Shown here piece by piece: positions 1-8,253 of a DNA stretch of 36,837 nucleotides (its first letter is position 1; every line of letters starts with the position of its first letter). The stretch comes from an uncultured Subdoligranulum sp. GTDB taxonomy: Bacteria; Bacillota; Clostridia; Oscillospirales; Ruminococcaceae. Under the pieces are notes generated by a model. It ran no database searches and was not told where the DNA came from. It saw nothing but the letters and a program-made list of their open reading frames with translations. The stretch covers positions 1-36,837 of the forward strand of contig CALZZE010000026.1 in NCBI GenBank assembly GCA_945830575.1. The letters run 5' to 3'. Made by a program: the position numbers and the translations under genes.

Positions 1-1423
1 TGGCCTGCAGGTCGTCCTTCAGCGGGTCGGAGGAGACCTCGATGGCCTTGCCCTCGTCGTCCACGGCCAGCAGGTAGCGCAGCCAGCCCGCCAGCGCCAG
101 CGGCACAGACACCAGCGTATTCAGATCGCGGCCCTCAGCGATATAGCTCTTGATGGTCTCGCCGAAGCGGATGCCCACCTTTTGGGAGGTGTCGGTGGCG
201 ATGCGCTGGGGCGCGTCCGGCATGAAGGGGTTGGGTAACCGCTGGGTGACCACTTCGTCGATGAAGTCCTTGGGGTCGAGGATGCCGGGATTCACCACTA
301 CGGGCAGGCCCTCCACGTAGCCCAGACGCTTGATGAGCGCCACGATGTCGGCGTCCTTCATCTCCTCGCAGATGAGGTCGTAGCCCAGCATGCAGCCGTA
401 CACGCTCATGGCGGTGTGCAGCGGGTTCAGGCAGGTGGTGACCTTCATGCGCTCGGTCTTGTTGACGGTGTCGCGATCGGTGAGGTAGACGCCGGCCTTC
501 TCCAGCGGGGGACGGCCATTGGGGAACTTGTCCTCGATGACCAGATACTGGGGACGCTCCGCGTTGACGAACGCCGCGATATAGGTGTTCTTGGAGGTGA
601 TGATGGGAGCCATATTCTCGATGCCGTCCTTGGCCAGGCTCTCCTCCACCATCTTGTGGGGACGCGGGGTGATCTTATCGATCATGGACCAGGGGAAGGC
701 GATCTTGCTCTCGTCATTCAGATAGTCCACGAAGTCCTGACCCACAAAGCCCTTCTCCGCCCAGGCCTTGGCCACCGTGACCACGCTGCTCATCAGCTTC
801 TCGCCGTTGTGGGAGCAGTTGTCCATGGAGACCACCGCCATGGGATACTGTCCGGCCTTGAACCGCTCGAACAGCAGCGCCGCCACCACGCTCATGGCGT
901 GACGGGCATGGTCGGGGCCTTCGTCAATGTCGGCCTGCACCACCGGCATCAGGCTGCCGTCCGGACGGTACAGCGCGTAGCCCTTCTCGGTGATGGTGAA
1001 GGACAGCATCTGCAGGCCGGGGTCGGTGAAGATCTCCTTCAGGCGGGCCATCATCTCCGGCTCGGCGGAGTTGACGCGCAGACCCTCGGCCACAGAGCCG
1101 ATGATCTCCCGGCTGGTGGTGCCGTCGGCGTTCAGCGTGACGTTCATGGTCAGGCTGTCGAAGGGGGTGTAGATTTTGTCGATGACGTCATAGTCAAAGG
1201 TATCGCCCACGATGATGCCCTTGTCGGACAGGCCCTCGTTGAGCAGCCGCTGCTGGAGCGCCGCCACAAAGCCGCGGAAAATGTTGCCGCCGCCGAAATG
1301 CACCCAGATGGGATGCTCTTTGGTGGCCTTCACCATGGCTTCGTGGTCGAACTTGGGCAGGGCAACGCCCTTGGCCTCCCATTCGGCTTTCTGGTTGACG
1401 ATGGATGCTGCGTTGAGTTTCAT
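1..1423 (-). CDS. Mannitol dehydrogenase-family oxidoreductase (mannitol/fructuronate/tagaturonate type), C-terminus off window
   Basis: NAD(P)-dependent polyol or hexuronate oxidoreductase of the mannitol dehydrogenase family (mannitol 2-dehydrogenase, UxuB, UxaB). The ATG at 1421-1423 opens a frame that stays open to the left edge, giving 474 visible residues of a family that usually has about 490-550, so only the C-terminal tail is missing. Visible signs are an N-terminal HFGGGNIFRGF nucleotide-binding segment near residue 40, the family signature in the form SMDNCSHNGEKL, and a later LNPLHTAMS stretch carrying the conserved catalytic-region His. It lies 34 bases downstream of the YiaK-like gene on the same strand, so the two are probably co-transcribed from the regulated promoter near 2622-2650. 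Substrate cannot be fixed from sequence; the neighbour suggests a keto-sugar acid rather than mannitol. Confidence 0.85.
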   Translation of the reverse strand, partial: MKLNAASIVNQKAEWEAKGVALPKFDHEAMVKATKEHPIWVHFGGGNIFRGFVAALQQRLLNEGLSDKGIIVGDTFDYDVIDKIYTPFDSLTMNVTLNADGTTSREIIGSVAEGLRVNSAEPEMMARLKEIFTDPGLQMLSFTITEKGYALYRPDGSLMPVVQADIDEGPDHARHAMSVVAALLFERFKAGQYPMAVVSMDNCSHNGEKLMSSVVTVAKAWAEKGFVGQDFVDYLNDESKIAFPWSMIDKITPRPHKMVEESLAKDGIENMAPIITSKNTYIAAFVNAERPQYLVIEDKFPNGRPPLEKAGVYLTDRDTVNKTERMKVTTCLNPLHTAMSVYGCMLGYDLICEEMKDADIVALIKRLGYVEGLPVVVNPGILDPKDFIDEVVTQRLPNPFMPDAPQRIATDTSQKVGIRFGETIKSYIAEGRDLNTLVSVPLALAGWLRYLLAVDDEGKAIEVSSDPLKDDLQA

Positions 1424-1457
1424 ACCGTAAAAACTCCTTTTCTGCTGCGATGATGGA

Positions 1458-2543
1458 TTATTTCTTGTCGTCGTCCTGCAGATCGTTCAGGATGCAGGCG
1501 CTGGCAATGTCCTTGGTCTCCATCTTGCCGGCGGCAAGGTCCAGAACCTGCTGCCAGACCTGCTCGTCCACCACAACGCCCAGCTCCATGTTCTTGGCGC
1601 GGGTCGCGGCGGTGCGCTCGCCGGGGCAGGTCACGCGGCCGCCCTCGCGGTCCGGCTCGGTGGCGTCAGCGGCGGCCACACGGTCGTCAAACTTGGCCTG
1701 GATCTCTTCCTCACTGCCGAACAGGTACGGGTCGTAGGCGATGAAGATCTGGCAGCAGCCGGTGCAGCTGCCGCGGCCTTCCCGGTCGAGGTCGGCGCCG
1801 GTCTTGCCGTTGGCCATGGCGGCGGCGGCCAGGTCCAGCGCGATGGCCATGCCGGTGCCCTTCCAGTAACCGGTGGGCAGAATGCGGCCGCTGGCCTCGA
1901 TGGCGCCGGGGTCGCTGGTCAGGTTGCCGTCCTTGTCAAAGCCGCCGGGGTAGGGCAGCTGCTTGCCCGCCAGACGGTAGACGCCCAGCTTGCCGTAGGC
2001 ATACTGGCTCATGGCCATGTCCAGCACGATGGGGCCGCTCTTGCGGGGGATGGCGATGCAGAAGGGGTTGTTGCCGACGCCGGGCTTTTTGGAGCCCCAC
2101 ATGGGCATGCAGCTCTCGGTGTTGGTCCAGCTGATGCCGATGAAGCCGGCCTCGGCAGCCTGCCAGGCGTAGGAGCCGCCGCGCATCCAGTGGGTGGTGT
2201 TCTTCAGCGCCACGCAGCCGATGCCATGCTCCTTGGCCAGCGCCACGGCGCGGTCCATGCAGAAGCGGGCGTTCAGCACGCCGATGCCGAGATGGCCGTC
2301 GTAGTTTTCCACAGCGCCCTTGGCGCCCACCAGCTCCGGCTTGGCGTTGATGTCCACCCAGCCCTTCTGCACATACTCCGCAAAGCGGGGCACGCGGTTG
2401 AGGCCGTGGCTCTCGATGCCTTCCAGGCTGCTGTCAGCGTGGGTGGAGGCGCAGACCTCAGCCTGCTCTTCACTCAGTCCGAGATTCAGGAATGCCTGCT
2501 TGACAGTGGACTTGACGGTTTCGTAGGGAACTCGAATACTCAT
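1458..2543 (-). CDS. dlgD: 2,3-diketo-L-gulonate reductase-like (YiaK/DlgD) Ldh-family oxidoreductase
   Basis: NAD(P)H-dependent 2-keto-acid reductase of the malate/L-lactate dehydrogenase (LDH2) family. Residues 40-55 hold the SHGLNRVPRF motif with the family's conserved His, and residues 118-131 hold HWMRGGSYAWQAAE, almost identical to E. coli YiaK, which reduces 2,3-diketo-L-gulonate. The later ILPTGYWKGTGM block is also shared with YiaK. At 361 residues it is slightly longer than YiaK (332), with the extra length in the C-terminal third, where a GRGSCTGCCQIF stretch has three Cys; these might be a local oddity. A GAAAGGAG site precedes the ATG. First gene of a leftward operon with the mannitol dehydrogenase-family gene, divergent from a GntR/FCD regulator. 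Family is sure; the precise substrate is inferred. Confidence 0.88.
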   Translation of the reverse strand: MSIRVPYETVKSTVKQAFLNLGLSEEQAEVCASTHADSSLEGIESHGLNRVPRFAEYVQKGWVDINAKPELVGAKGAVENYDGHLGIGVLNARFCMDRAVALAKEHGIGCVALKNTTHWMRGGSYAWQAAEAGFIGISWTNTESCMPMWGSKKPGVGNNPFCIAIPRKSGPIVLDMAMSQYAYGKLGVYRLAGKQLPYPGGFDKDGNLTSDPGAIEASGRILPTGYWKGTGMAIALDLAAAAMANGKTGADLDREGRGSCTGCCQIFIAYDPYLFGSEEEIQAKFDDRVAAADATEPDREGGRVTCPGERTAATRAKNMELGVVVDEQVWQQVLDLAAGKMETKDIASACILNDLQDDDKK

Positions 2544-2571
2544 GGTGGTTTTCTCCTTTCAATGGCTGCTA

Positions 2572-2604
2572 CTGATATATCAGAAGGGGATTTCTGATAT
2601 ATGA
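2572..2604. promoter_or_regulatory. Candidate GntR/FCD operator pair in dlgD leader
   Basis: CTGATATATCAG at 2572-2583 is a perfect 12-base palindrome. A second partial copy, CTGATATATGA, lies at 2594-2604. Both fall between the leftward dlgD promoter and its start codon, where a bound repressor would block transcription. A related site overlaps the divergent regulator promoter at 2736-2753. Assignment to the adjacent GntR protein is inference. Confidence 0.6.
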
Positions 2605-2621
2605 ATTTCTTATCTGAGAAT

Positions 2622-2650
2622 AGAATACCACAGGGAAACGCCGTTTTCAA
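2622..2650 (-). promoter_or_regulatory. Promoter for dlgD operon
   Basis: On the minus strand, TTGAAA (2650-2645), a 17-base spacer and TATTCT (2627-2622) form a good vegetative promoter. Transcription would start about 70 bases upstream of the dlgD ATG and cross the two palindromic sites. Confidence 0.55.
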
Positions 2651-2716
2651 TAGCACGAATCACCAATTTTTTTGAAAGAATTCTTTCAAAATTACACAAA
2701 ATTTATAAGAATGGGC

Positions 2717-2753
2717 TTGACTTTTCCTTAGGAAACTGATATATTAGTATCAG
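2717..2753 (+). promoter_or_regulatory. Promoter with overlapping operator for GntR regulator 1
   Basis: TTGACT (2717-2722), a 17-base spacer and TATATT (2740-2745) make a clear promoter. The imperfect inverted repeat CTGATATATTAGTATCAG (2736-2753) covers the -10 element, so the encoded regulator probably represses itself. AAAAGGAGG follows directly as the ribosome binding site. Confidence 0.6.
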
Positions 2754-2769
2754 AAAAGGAGGCGAGCGG

Positions 2770-3489
2770 ATGACGGGACTCATTGTGCCGGAATTTCACC
2801 GGGATGAAAACAACCGAAAATATGCCTGCCGCGCGCTGCGTATGAATATTATGACGCTGCGATTGAAACCGGGGGAGGCCATCAACGAGGCGGAGCTGTG
2901 TGACCTTCTGCACATGAGCCGGACGCCCATTCATGAGGCTATCGCGGCACTGCGGGACGAATGGCTGGTGGAGATCTTCCCCCAGCGGGGGACCCGTGTG
3001 AGCCGCATCGATCCGGCGCTGGTGAAGGAGGGCTATGCCACCCGCCTGCTGCTGGAAAGCGATCTGCTGCGGGATTCGGCGGGCAAGCAGGGCCGGGCAC
3101 AGATCCATGAGCTGCTGGAATGTATGCGCAAGATGGAGCTGCTGCGGGACAAAATGCCGGAGGCAGTGGATGAGTTCATCGGTCTGGACGATGAACTGCA
3201 CCGCATGATCTACTTTTTCGGCGGCCGCCGCCACACATGGCATGCCATGCGCGGTCTGGTGAGCCACTATGACCGGCTGCGGTATCTGGACGCGCTGGAC
3301 GGCAATTGTGACTATGAGCGGGTGATGCGCCAGCACCGGGAATTCTGCGATTATCTGCTGATGGGCATGCCGGACGGCGTGAGCGCCGAACAGAAGGTGC
3401 GCGAACACCTGACAAGCTACAAGGGAAACCTGCTGGAGAGGATGGAGCGGCACCCGGATTACTTCTCCATTGAGGGCATTGAGAGATAA
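2770..3489 (+). CDS. GntR-family regulator, FadR/FCD type (regulator 1)
   Basis: Transcription factor of 239 residues with an N-terminal winged helix (about residues 15-80, with the EAINEAELCDLLHMSRTPIHEA recognition region and a QRGTRVSRI wing) and a C-terminal helical FCD ligand-binding domain. The FCD part carries the spaced Asp/His residues (for example DDELHRMIYFF) that in this family often bind a metal contacting a carboxylate effector. Divergent from the dlgD-mannitol dehydrogenase operon, with palindromic sites in the shared intergenic region. The likely role is a repressor relieved by a sugar-acid intermediate, and it probably also controls itself. Effector unknown. Followed by a strong terminator. 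Confidence 0.9.
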   Translation: MTGLIVPEFHRDENNRKYACRALRMNIMTLRLKPGEAINEAELCDLLHMSRTPIHEAIAALRDEWLVEIFPQRGTRVSRIDPALVKEGYATRLLLESDLLRDSAGKQGRAQIHELLECMRKMELLRDKMPEAVDEFIGLDDELHRMIYFFGGRRHTWHAMRGLVSHYDRLRYLDALDGNCDYERVMRQHREFCDYLLMGMPDGVSAEQKVREHLTSYKGNLLERMERHPDYFSIEGIER

Positions 3490-3496
3490 GGCAAAA

Positions 3497-3530
3497 CGGC
3501 GGCGGTCATCCGGAAGGATGGCCGCCGCCG
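3497..3530. terminator. Convergent terminator between regulator 1 and M28 gene
   Basis: A GC-rich hairpin with 15-base arms (3497-3511 and 3516-3530) and a GGAA tetraloop. It lies between converging gene ends and can serve both strands. Confidence 0.75.
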
Positions 3531-3542
3531 CGGTGTATGGAT

Positions 3543-4364
3543 TCAGAACAGCCCGAACCGTTTGGCGGGAGGCGGGGCGGTCAGCGCGTCCAGCAGATAG
3601 TCATAGACCTGCTGCATGGCGGCGGGCTGCACCCACTGCACCTTGTCCCGGAATCCACCGTGCATGGTGGACATGACTTCCATTTCGCCCAGCATCATCT
3701 GCATTTCCGGCGGCCGGCCCAGAAAACCGCCCCCGTGTGCGGCGATGGCATCCAGAAATTTGGTGTCCCACTGGGGCATCACCGCCAGACTCAGCACCGG
3801 CTGACGCCGGGAGGGAAAACAGCATTCATCTCCCTCGGGCAGATACCGCACCATCCGTCCGTGATGGGCGGCCAGCCGCTTTTTGTCGCAGAATACCGCC
3901 GCGGCGGGCTTTTTCTCGCCGCCTTTGGCGTAAAGGGCCAGCGTGTCGCCGTAGCCGCAAACGTCCAGATTCACCACCACCGAGAATTCCCGGGTGCGGG
4001 CGGCCTCGAACAGCTTGGCGCCGGTGTGGCCCTTTTCCTCCCCGTCCAGAAACGCGAACCCAACAGGGATACCCTGTTCCCGGGTGGCCTTCGCCAGCGC
4101 AAGGAGGATGCACACCGCCGCCGCGTTGTCGTTGGCGCCGGGGCTGCCGGGGTGGCCGTCATAGTGGGCACACAGCAGGGGACACAGGGCATCACTCTCC
4201 GGAAACAGCAGATAGTTGCACGCCGGGTCGGGATGGGTCTCATCCGCCTCCTCGGTTTGCAGTTCCGGCACAAGGCCCTCCGCCGCAAAAGCGGCTTCCA
4301 GCGCGGCACGGCGGGCAGCGGCATCAGGCTGGGCCAGCGCCGCCAGATGGGTTTGCAGTTCCAA
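3543..4364 (-). CDS. M28-family zinc aminopeptidase/amidohydrolase-like protein
   Basis: Metallohydrolase of the M28/M20-like di-zinc fold. The ligand pattern is visible: His67 and the following Asp69 in CAHYDGHPGS, the bridging Asp79 in ANDNAA, the Glu109-Glu110 pair in FLDGEEKGH, Asp134 in NLDVCGYG and a final His near residue 242 in STMHGG. At 273 residues it is a minimal catalytic domain with no signal peptide or membrane segment, so it is cytoplasmic. The start is a TTG at 4364 with an AAAGGA site 10 bases upstream; no in-frame ATG fits. It is the last gene of the leftward operon headed by the second GntR gene. In a sugar-acid cluster it may hydrolyse an amide, such as an N-acyl or amino-acid conjugate, but that is inference. 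Confidence 0.82.
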   Translation of the reverse strand: MELQTHLAALAQPDAAARRAALEAAFAAEGLVPELQTEEADETHPDPACNYLLFPESDALCPLLCAHYDGHPGSPGANDNAAAVCILLALAKATREQGIPVGFAFLDGEEKGHTGAKLFEAARTREFSVVVNLDVCGYGDTLALYAKGGEKKPAAAVFCDKKRLAAHHGRMVRYLPEGDECCFPSRRQPVLSLAVMPQWDTKFLDAIAAHGGGFLGRPPEMQMMLGEMEVMSTMHGGFRDKVQWVQPAAMQQVYDYLLDALTAPPPAKRFGLF

Positions 4365-4391
4365 AACGGGTCATCCTTTCCGGCGCGGACA

Positions 4392-4874
4392 TCATAGGCA
4401 GGTGTCCAGCGCGACTTTGATCACGATTTTGCGCAGATCGGCAGGCTGGCCCGCCTGAATGGCGGGGATGTGCACATCCCACGGGAAGAACATGGCATAG
4501 CTGCCCACCTGCATCTCAAGGATGCCCTCCCGCTGGGCGGGGTCGTTTTTGTAAAAACGGATATCCCGGGGCGTGTCCAGCAGGTCTTCGTCCACCACGC
4601 CGCTGCCCAGATCGGGATACCAGCCGATGCGCTCGGGGCCGCCCGCCGCCAGAAACTGCACGTCAATGTAGCGGCGGTGACATTCGGGACGCAACTCCTC
4701 CCGGGGTTTGGTGGTCACGTCCAGAACCTGTAAAATCATGTTTTCGCCGTCCAGCTCAAAACGGCCCGGCTCATGGTGAGCCAGATCGTTCTCTTTCAGA
4801 AAGTTGACGGCACGGCGCAGCGGCTCGGGCAGCAGCGCCAGCTCAGAGGATTCGTAAATGTTGCCGGAAATCAT
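4392..4874 (-). CDS. YhcH/YjgK/YiaL-family protein (DUF386)
   Basis: A 160-residue cupin-like protein of the YhcH/YjgK/YiaL (EbgC-related) family. Recognisable blocks are the N-terminal MISGNIYES, the central HRRYIDVQFLAAGGPERIGW with the conserved His and Asp, and the C-terminal FFPWDVHIPAI with the metal-site His. Family members sit in sialic acid (yhcH) and 2,3-diketo-gulonate (yiaL) operons and are thought to act as sugar-acid isomerases or anomerases, with few proven activities. Here it lies 18 bases downstream of the SDR, with an AAAAGGAGG site. Finding both a YiaK-like and a YiaL-like protein in one island, plus a NanA-like aldolase, supports a keto-acid sugar pathway. Confidence 0.88.
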   Translation of the reverse strand: MISGNIYESSELALLPEPLRRAVNFLKENDLAHHEPGRFELDGENMILQVLDVTTKPREELRPECHRRYIDVQFLAAGGPERIGWYPDLGSGVVDEDLLDTPRDIRFYKNDPAQREGILEMQVGSYAMFFPWDVHIPAIQAGQPADLRKIVIKVALDTCL

Positions 4875-4892
4875 AGGGAGCCTCCTTTTCGG

Positions 4893-5675
4893 TTACTGTA
4901 ATGAGGTGCAGCCGCCGTCCACCTTGAGGGTTACGCCGGTGATGAACTCGGCGGCCTCACTGCACAGGAACAGCGCGGCGGCGGCAATGTCGCTGCCTTC
5001 GCCCAGACGTCCCACAGGAATGTGGCTGACAATCTTGTTGTAGAACGCGGGGTCATCCAGACGGTCGGAATTGATGGGGGTTCGCACAAAGGTGGGCGCG
5101 ATGGCGTTCACCGAGATGCCGTACTTGGCCCACTCCACGCCCAACTGCTGGGTGTACAGGTTGATGGCGCCCTTGCTGGCGCAGTAGGCGGCGTAATCCG
5201 ACAGGGCGCACAGGTACGCCTTGGCGGAGCTGAGGTTGACGATGCGGCCTTTATGGGCGGGGATCATCCACTTGCGGGCGGCGGCCGCGCAGACCAGATG
5301 GGTGCCCTTCACGTTCAGGTTCATCACCCGGTCAAAGCTGGCGGCGTCATACTGCTCGGCGGGTTTCAGAATGTTCATGCCGGCGCTGTTCACCACCATC
5401 AGGACGGGGCCGAAGGCCTCATCCACGGTGTCGATCATGGCCTGCACGTCGGCCTCATCGGTGATGTCGCAGCGCACCGCCAGATACCGGCGGCCCTCGG
5501 CGGCGGCCAGCTCCGCCAGATCGGGGGCACTCTCGGGATGACGGCTGCAAACGGCCACGTCGATGCCGTTTTGCAGGAACATCTCCGCGATGGCATGACC
5601 CAGACCGCTGGTGCCGCCGGTGATGAGCGCGGTGCTACCCACCGGGGCGAAGGGAGTTTTCATGGAAACAGACAT
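4893..5675 (-). CDS. Short-chain dehydrogenase/reductase (sugar-acid type)
   Basis: Classical SDR of 260 residues. The Rossmann TGGTSGLG motif is at residues 19-26, NSAG at 96-99, the catalytic Ser at 149/150, and Tyr164 and Lys168 in YAAYCASK; the C-terminal EFITGVTLKVDGG is typical. Closest in style to gluconate 5-dehydrogenase and 2-deoxy-D-gluconate 3-dehydrogenase, so it probably oxidises or reduces a sugar-acid hydroxyl. The start chosen is the ATG at 5675, which has a GAAGGAGATG site; the frame extends further upstream but would overlap a terminator hairpin at 5706-5728. That hairpin separates it from the cyclase gene upstream, so its expression may depend on partial read-through. Confidence 0.87.
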   Translation of the reverse strand: MSVSMKTPFAPVGSTALITGGTSGLGHAIAEMFLQNGIDVAVCSRHPESAPDLAELAAAEGRRYLAVRCDITDEADVQAMIDTVDEAFGPVLMVVNSAGMNILKPAEQYDAASFDRVMNLNVKGTHLVCAAAARKWMIPAHKGRIVNLSSAKAYLCALSDYAAYCASKGAINLYTQQLGVEWAKYGISVNAIAPTFVRTPINSDRLDDPAFYNKIVSHIPVGRLGEGSDIAAAALFLCSEAAEFITGVTLKVDGGCTSLQ

Positions 5676-5700
5676 GGGTACATCTCCTTCTTCCTTTTCC

Positions 5701-5728
5701 AAAAACAGCCTCCCCGACGGGGAGGCTG
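5701..5728 (-). terminator. Intra-operon terminator between cyclase and SDR genes
   Basis: CAGCCTCCCC (5706-5715), loop GAC, GGGGAGGCTG (5719-5728); read leftward the stem is followed by five U residues. It may lower expression of the three downstream genes relative to the cyclase. Confidence 0.75.
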
Positions 5729-5744
5729 CGGTCATGTGAACAAC

Positions 5745-6494
5745 TTACTTGCTGAACTCAGCCAGACCTTCAATGGCGTAGACGCGCACCGGGCAGGAAT
5801 CCAGACCGATGATGGGCACCGGCGCGTAGCTGATGAAGAAGGTGTCGGTGGTGAGCTGATCCAGATTCTCCAGAACCTCCAGGAAGGTGCAGTTCTGAGC
5901 CATCAGGATGTCGTGGAAGGGCTTGACATTGCGCACATCGCCCTCGATAGCCACGCCGTCACCAAAGCCGACGCACTGAACCTTGCGGTCCGCCAGCCAC
6001 TGGGCCATGTCCGCGCCGACCTGCAGACGATGGTCGGTGGGGCCGCCGGTGAGGCTGGTGAAGGGAGGAATCTTGTGGGGGCTGTCCAGGATGACGGTGT
6101 CGCCGGGCTGGACGCGGTCACCCAGAGCGGCCTCCAGGTCGGCGGCGGTGATCTGGTGATCCTCGGGCAGGTCCAGCGTCACATAGATGCCGCGGCCCAG
6201 GAACTGCTGCAACGGCAGCTCGGCCACGCTGGGCCAGTTGTTGTCGTGGTGGTAGGGGCACTCGCAGTGGGTGCCCAGATGGCTGCCGATGTCCACGTTG
6301 GTGTGGAAGTCAGGCACGTCACCGCCGGTGTTGAAGCGCCACAGATTGCAGCGGCGGCTCTCGGTGCTGGGGTCGATGACCTTGGTCAGGTCCACGATGC
6401 GCAGACCGCCCTTCTGGTACACCTTGGGGGGTAGTTGATCCTTGGGAACGGTTTTGGGCTTGCCGGCAACCCAATCATAAGTAAGCTCAGCCAT
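5745..6494 (-). CDS. Cyclase-family metal-dependent hydrolase (kynurenine formamidase-like)
   Basis: A 249-residue member of the cyclase/KynB-type family (PF04199), which hydrolyses amides, lactones or cyclic esters. The signature HLGTHCECPYHH lies at residues 72-83; the usual form is HxGTHxDxPxH, so Glu replaces the commonly seen Asp. A later segment with GDTVILDSPHK and a C-terminal PVRVYAIEGLAE also fit the family. AGGAGG precedes the ATG at 6494. It lies in the leftward operon between the ketopantoate-reductase-like gene and a terminator. Together with the HyuA-like protein and the M28 enzyme, it is one of three amide- or ring-opening hydrolases in this island, suggesting the substrate contains an amide, lactam or lactone. 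Exact reaction unknown. Confidence 0.85.
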   Translation of the reverse strand: MAELTYDWVAGKPKTVPKDQLPPKVYQKGGLRIVDLTKVIDPSTESRRCNLWRFNTGGDVPDFHTNVDIGSHLGTHCECPYHHDNNWPSVAELPLQQFLGRGIYVTLDLPEDHQITAADLEAALGDRVQPGDTVILDSPHKIPPFTSLTGGPTDHRLQVGADMAQWLADRKVQCVGFGDGVAIEGDVRNVKPFHDILMAQNCTFLEVLENLDQLTTDTFFISYAPVPIIGLDSCPVRVYAIEGLAEFSK

Positions 6495-6564
6495 AAGAAA
6501 TGTCCTCCTGTTTCATTACATCTGTTTATCTCCCGGCGGGGCATAAGCCCGCCATGAAGTACCA

Positions 6565-7479
6565 TTATTTGCCGCGGCCTTCCATCGCATGGACCATCTG
6601 AACCGCGAATTCGTGGCTGGGGGTGGCAACGCTGCCCTTTTTGCCGGCCCGCACAATGCTGCCGCTGATGGTGTCCACCTCGGTGCGGCGGCCGTCCCGC
6701 AGGTCGGCATAGATGCTGGTCAGGCCGTTGGGGGAGCGGTCGCACACCGCTTTCACCTCGGCGACCTTTTCGTCATAGTCAAACTCCATGCCCAGTCCGG
6801 CGGCGGCGTCCACAGCCTCCCGGATGAGCTGGCAGCACATGGCCCATGCGGCCTCGTTTTGGGAAATGTAGCCCAGCGGCACCTGCAAAATGCCGGTGAG
6901 GACGCTGGCCGACACGTTGGTGAACATCTTGTTCCAGATCATCCGCTGCACGCCGTCGGAGGTGTCCGCCTCCAGACCACATTGGGTGAAGGCGTCGGCA
7001 AACTTCTGCAGACGGGCGGCGCTGCCGGTGACACAGCCCATGTGGGTGATGCCGCTGCCGCCGTGGTTGGTGACGCCCACGCCGGCCACCGAGGCGTTGT
7101 GCTGGGTGGTGCCGATGATGATGTGCTCCTCATCCACGAACTTGCCCAGCGTGTCCTCGTGGCCGCTGCCGTTCTGAAGGGTCATCAGGTAGGTGTCGGG
7201 GCCGATGACGCTGCGGTTGTTACGGAGCGCGCCTTCGCTGAACATGGCCTTGACAAAGACCACCACCAGATCCACCGGCTCCATTCCTTCGGTGGAGAGG
7301 GTGGCGTGGGGGTGGTACAGCTGGGAGGAACCGTCCGGTTCCCGGACTTCCAGACCCTCGGCGTTGACCTTGTCCACCAGCGCGGCGTTCACATCGATGA
7401 CGGTGACCTCGTGATGGCGGCTGAGATACGCGCTGAACAGGCCGCCCATGGCGCCGGAACCGAGCACTGCAATTTTCAT
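6565..7479 (-). CDS. 2-Dehydropantoate 2-reductase-like oxidoreductase (ApbA/PanE family)
   Basis: A 304-residue NAD(P)H-dependent 2-keto-acid reductase of the ketopantoate reductase family. It has the N-terminal GSGAMGG nucleotide site (residues 7-13), LQNG at 101-104, and the catalytic-region Lys184 in MIWNKMFTNVSAS, followed by the all-helical C-terminal domain. Full family length. An AAAAGGAG site precedes the ATG. In isolation it might be panE, but its place in a catabolic operon, without panB, panC or panD, argues for a paralogue acting on another 2-keto acid or 2-hydroxy acid. No gene symbol is given for that reason. Confidence 0.87.
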   Translation of the reverse strand: MKIAVLGSGAMGGLFSAYLSRHHEVTVIDVNAALVDKVNAEGLEVREPDGSSQLYHPHATLSTEGMEPVDLVVVFVKAMFSEGALRNNRSVIGPDTYLMTLQNGSGHEDTLGKFVDEEHIIIGTTQHNASVAGVGVTNHGGSGITHMGCVTGSAARLQKFADAFTQCGLEADTSDGVQRMIWNKMFTNVSASVLTGILQVPLGYISQNEAAWAMCCQLIREAVDAAAGLGMEFDYDEKVAEVKAVCDRSPNGLTSIYADLRDGRRTEVDTISGSIVRAGKKGSVATPSHEFAVQMVHAMEGRGK

Positions 7480-7569
7480 AACGGGGATTCTCCTTTTATC
7501 TTGTTTGATTTATTTTACAGCCGGACCCGCACAGGCAGGCCGGGCTCTTTCAGGCGGCAAAGCCGCGCA

Positions 7570-8253
7570 TCAGACAAAATATTGGGGCCTGCGCTGACGG
7601 CAGGCTTGCAGGATCGGCTCCATCTCGTCGTGCTCCCGCATCAGCGCCATACAGGCGTCCTCGTGGCGGCGGGTGCCCAGCGCCTGCACCAGTGCGGCGT
7701 GGGCACCGACGATGCGCCCCAGCACCGCCCGGTCCTCGTTGAGACGGTGCAACCGGTATAGGTCCGCGCTGGCGCGGCCCAGCGCCTGAAAGGCCAGAGG
7801 ATAGTCCGCCAGCGCGAACAGCTGTTGATGGAACTGAGTGATCAGCTTGGCGGCGCCGGACAGTGCGCCGCGGGAGAGCATCTCGTATTCTTCCACCACA
7901 AGATGCTCCAGCGGCTCAAAGGCATCGGTGGACAGATGCATCGTGAACAGCCTGTCCAGCACAGCCAGACCCGTGGTGCGCAGCATCCAGACACTCTGGC
8001 GGATATTTTCCGGGTCCAGCAGCGGCACATAGACGCTGCGCGGCCCGGTACAAAGCATTTTTTCATGGATCAGCTGGAGAAAGGTGTCATGCACCGGGGT
8101 GCGGCTGACGCCCAGCTGGGCAGCGATGTCCGCCTCCACCAGCCGCTCGCCGGGAAGGAAGAACATTTCGCAGATATACATCACAAGCACGCGGTAGGAG
8201 TACGCCCGGGCAGATTCCTCGGGAGGGCGCACAGCGCGGATCATGGTAGACAT
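7570..8253 (-). CDS. GntR-family regulator, FCD type (regulator 2)
   Basis: A 227-residue transcription factor with a GntR winged helix (residues 10-75, with ERLVEADIAAQLGVSRTPVH) and an FCD effector domain. The ATG at 8253 is chosen because AGGAGGAG lies just upstream; longer frames lack a site. It is the first gene of the leftward operon that continues with the ApbA-like, cyclase, SDR, YiaL-like and M28 genes, so it probably controls its own operon through sites at 8305-8316 and 8342-8353. Its wing (GPRSVYVPLL) lacks the QRGT form found in regulators 1 and 3, so it may see a different operator variant or effector. Confidence 0.88.
   Translation of the reverse strand: MSTMIRAVRPPEESARAYSYRVLVMYICEMFFLPGERLVEADIAAQLGVSRTPVHDTFLQLIHEKMLCTGPRSVYVPLLDPENIRQSVWMLRTTGLAVLDRLFTMHLSTDAFEPLEHLVVEEYEMLSRGALSGAAKLITQFHQQLFALADYPLAFQALGRASADLYRLHRLNEDRAVLGRIVGAHAALVQALGTRRHEDACMALMREHDEMEPILQACRQRRPQYFV

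Noticed and set aside
5022-6434. Open frame of 470 codons opposite the SDR and cyclase genes
   Set aside because: Low-complexity His/Gly/Val-rich product; both opposite genes are clearly real.
6565-7479. Assignment as the biosynthetic panE gene
   Set aside because: No pantothenate genes are near, and it lies inside a catabolic operon, so a paralogue with another substrate is more likely.
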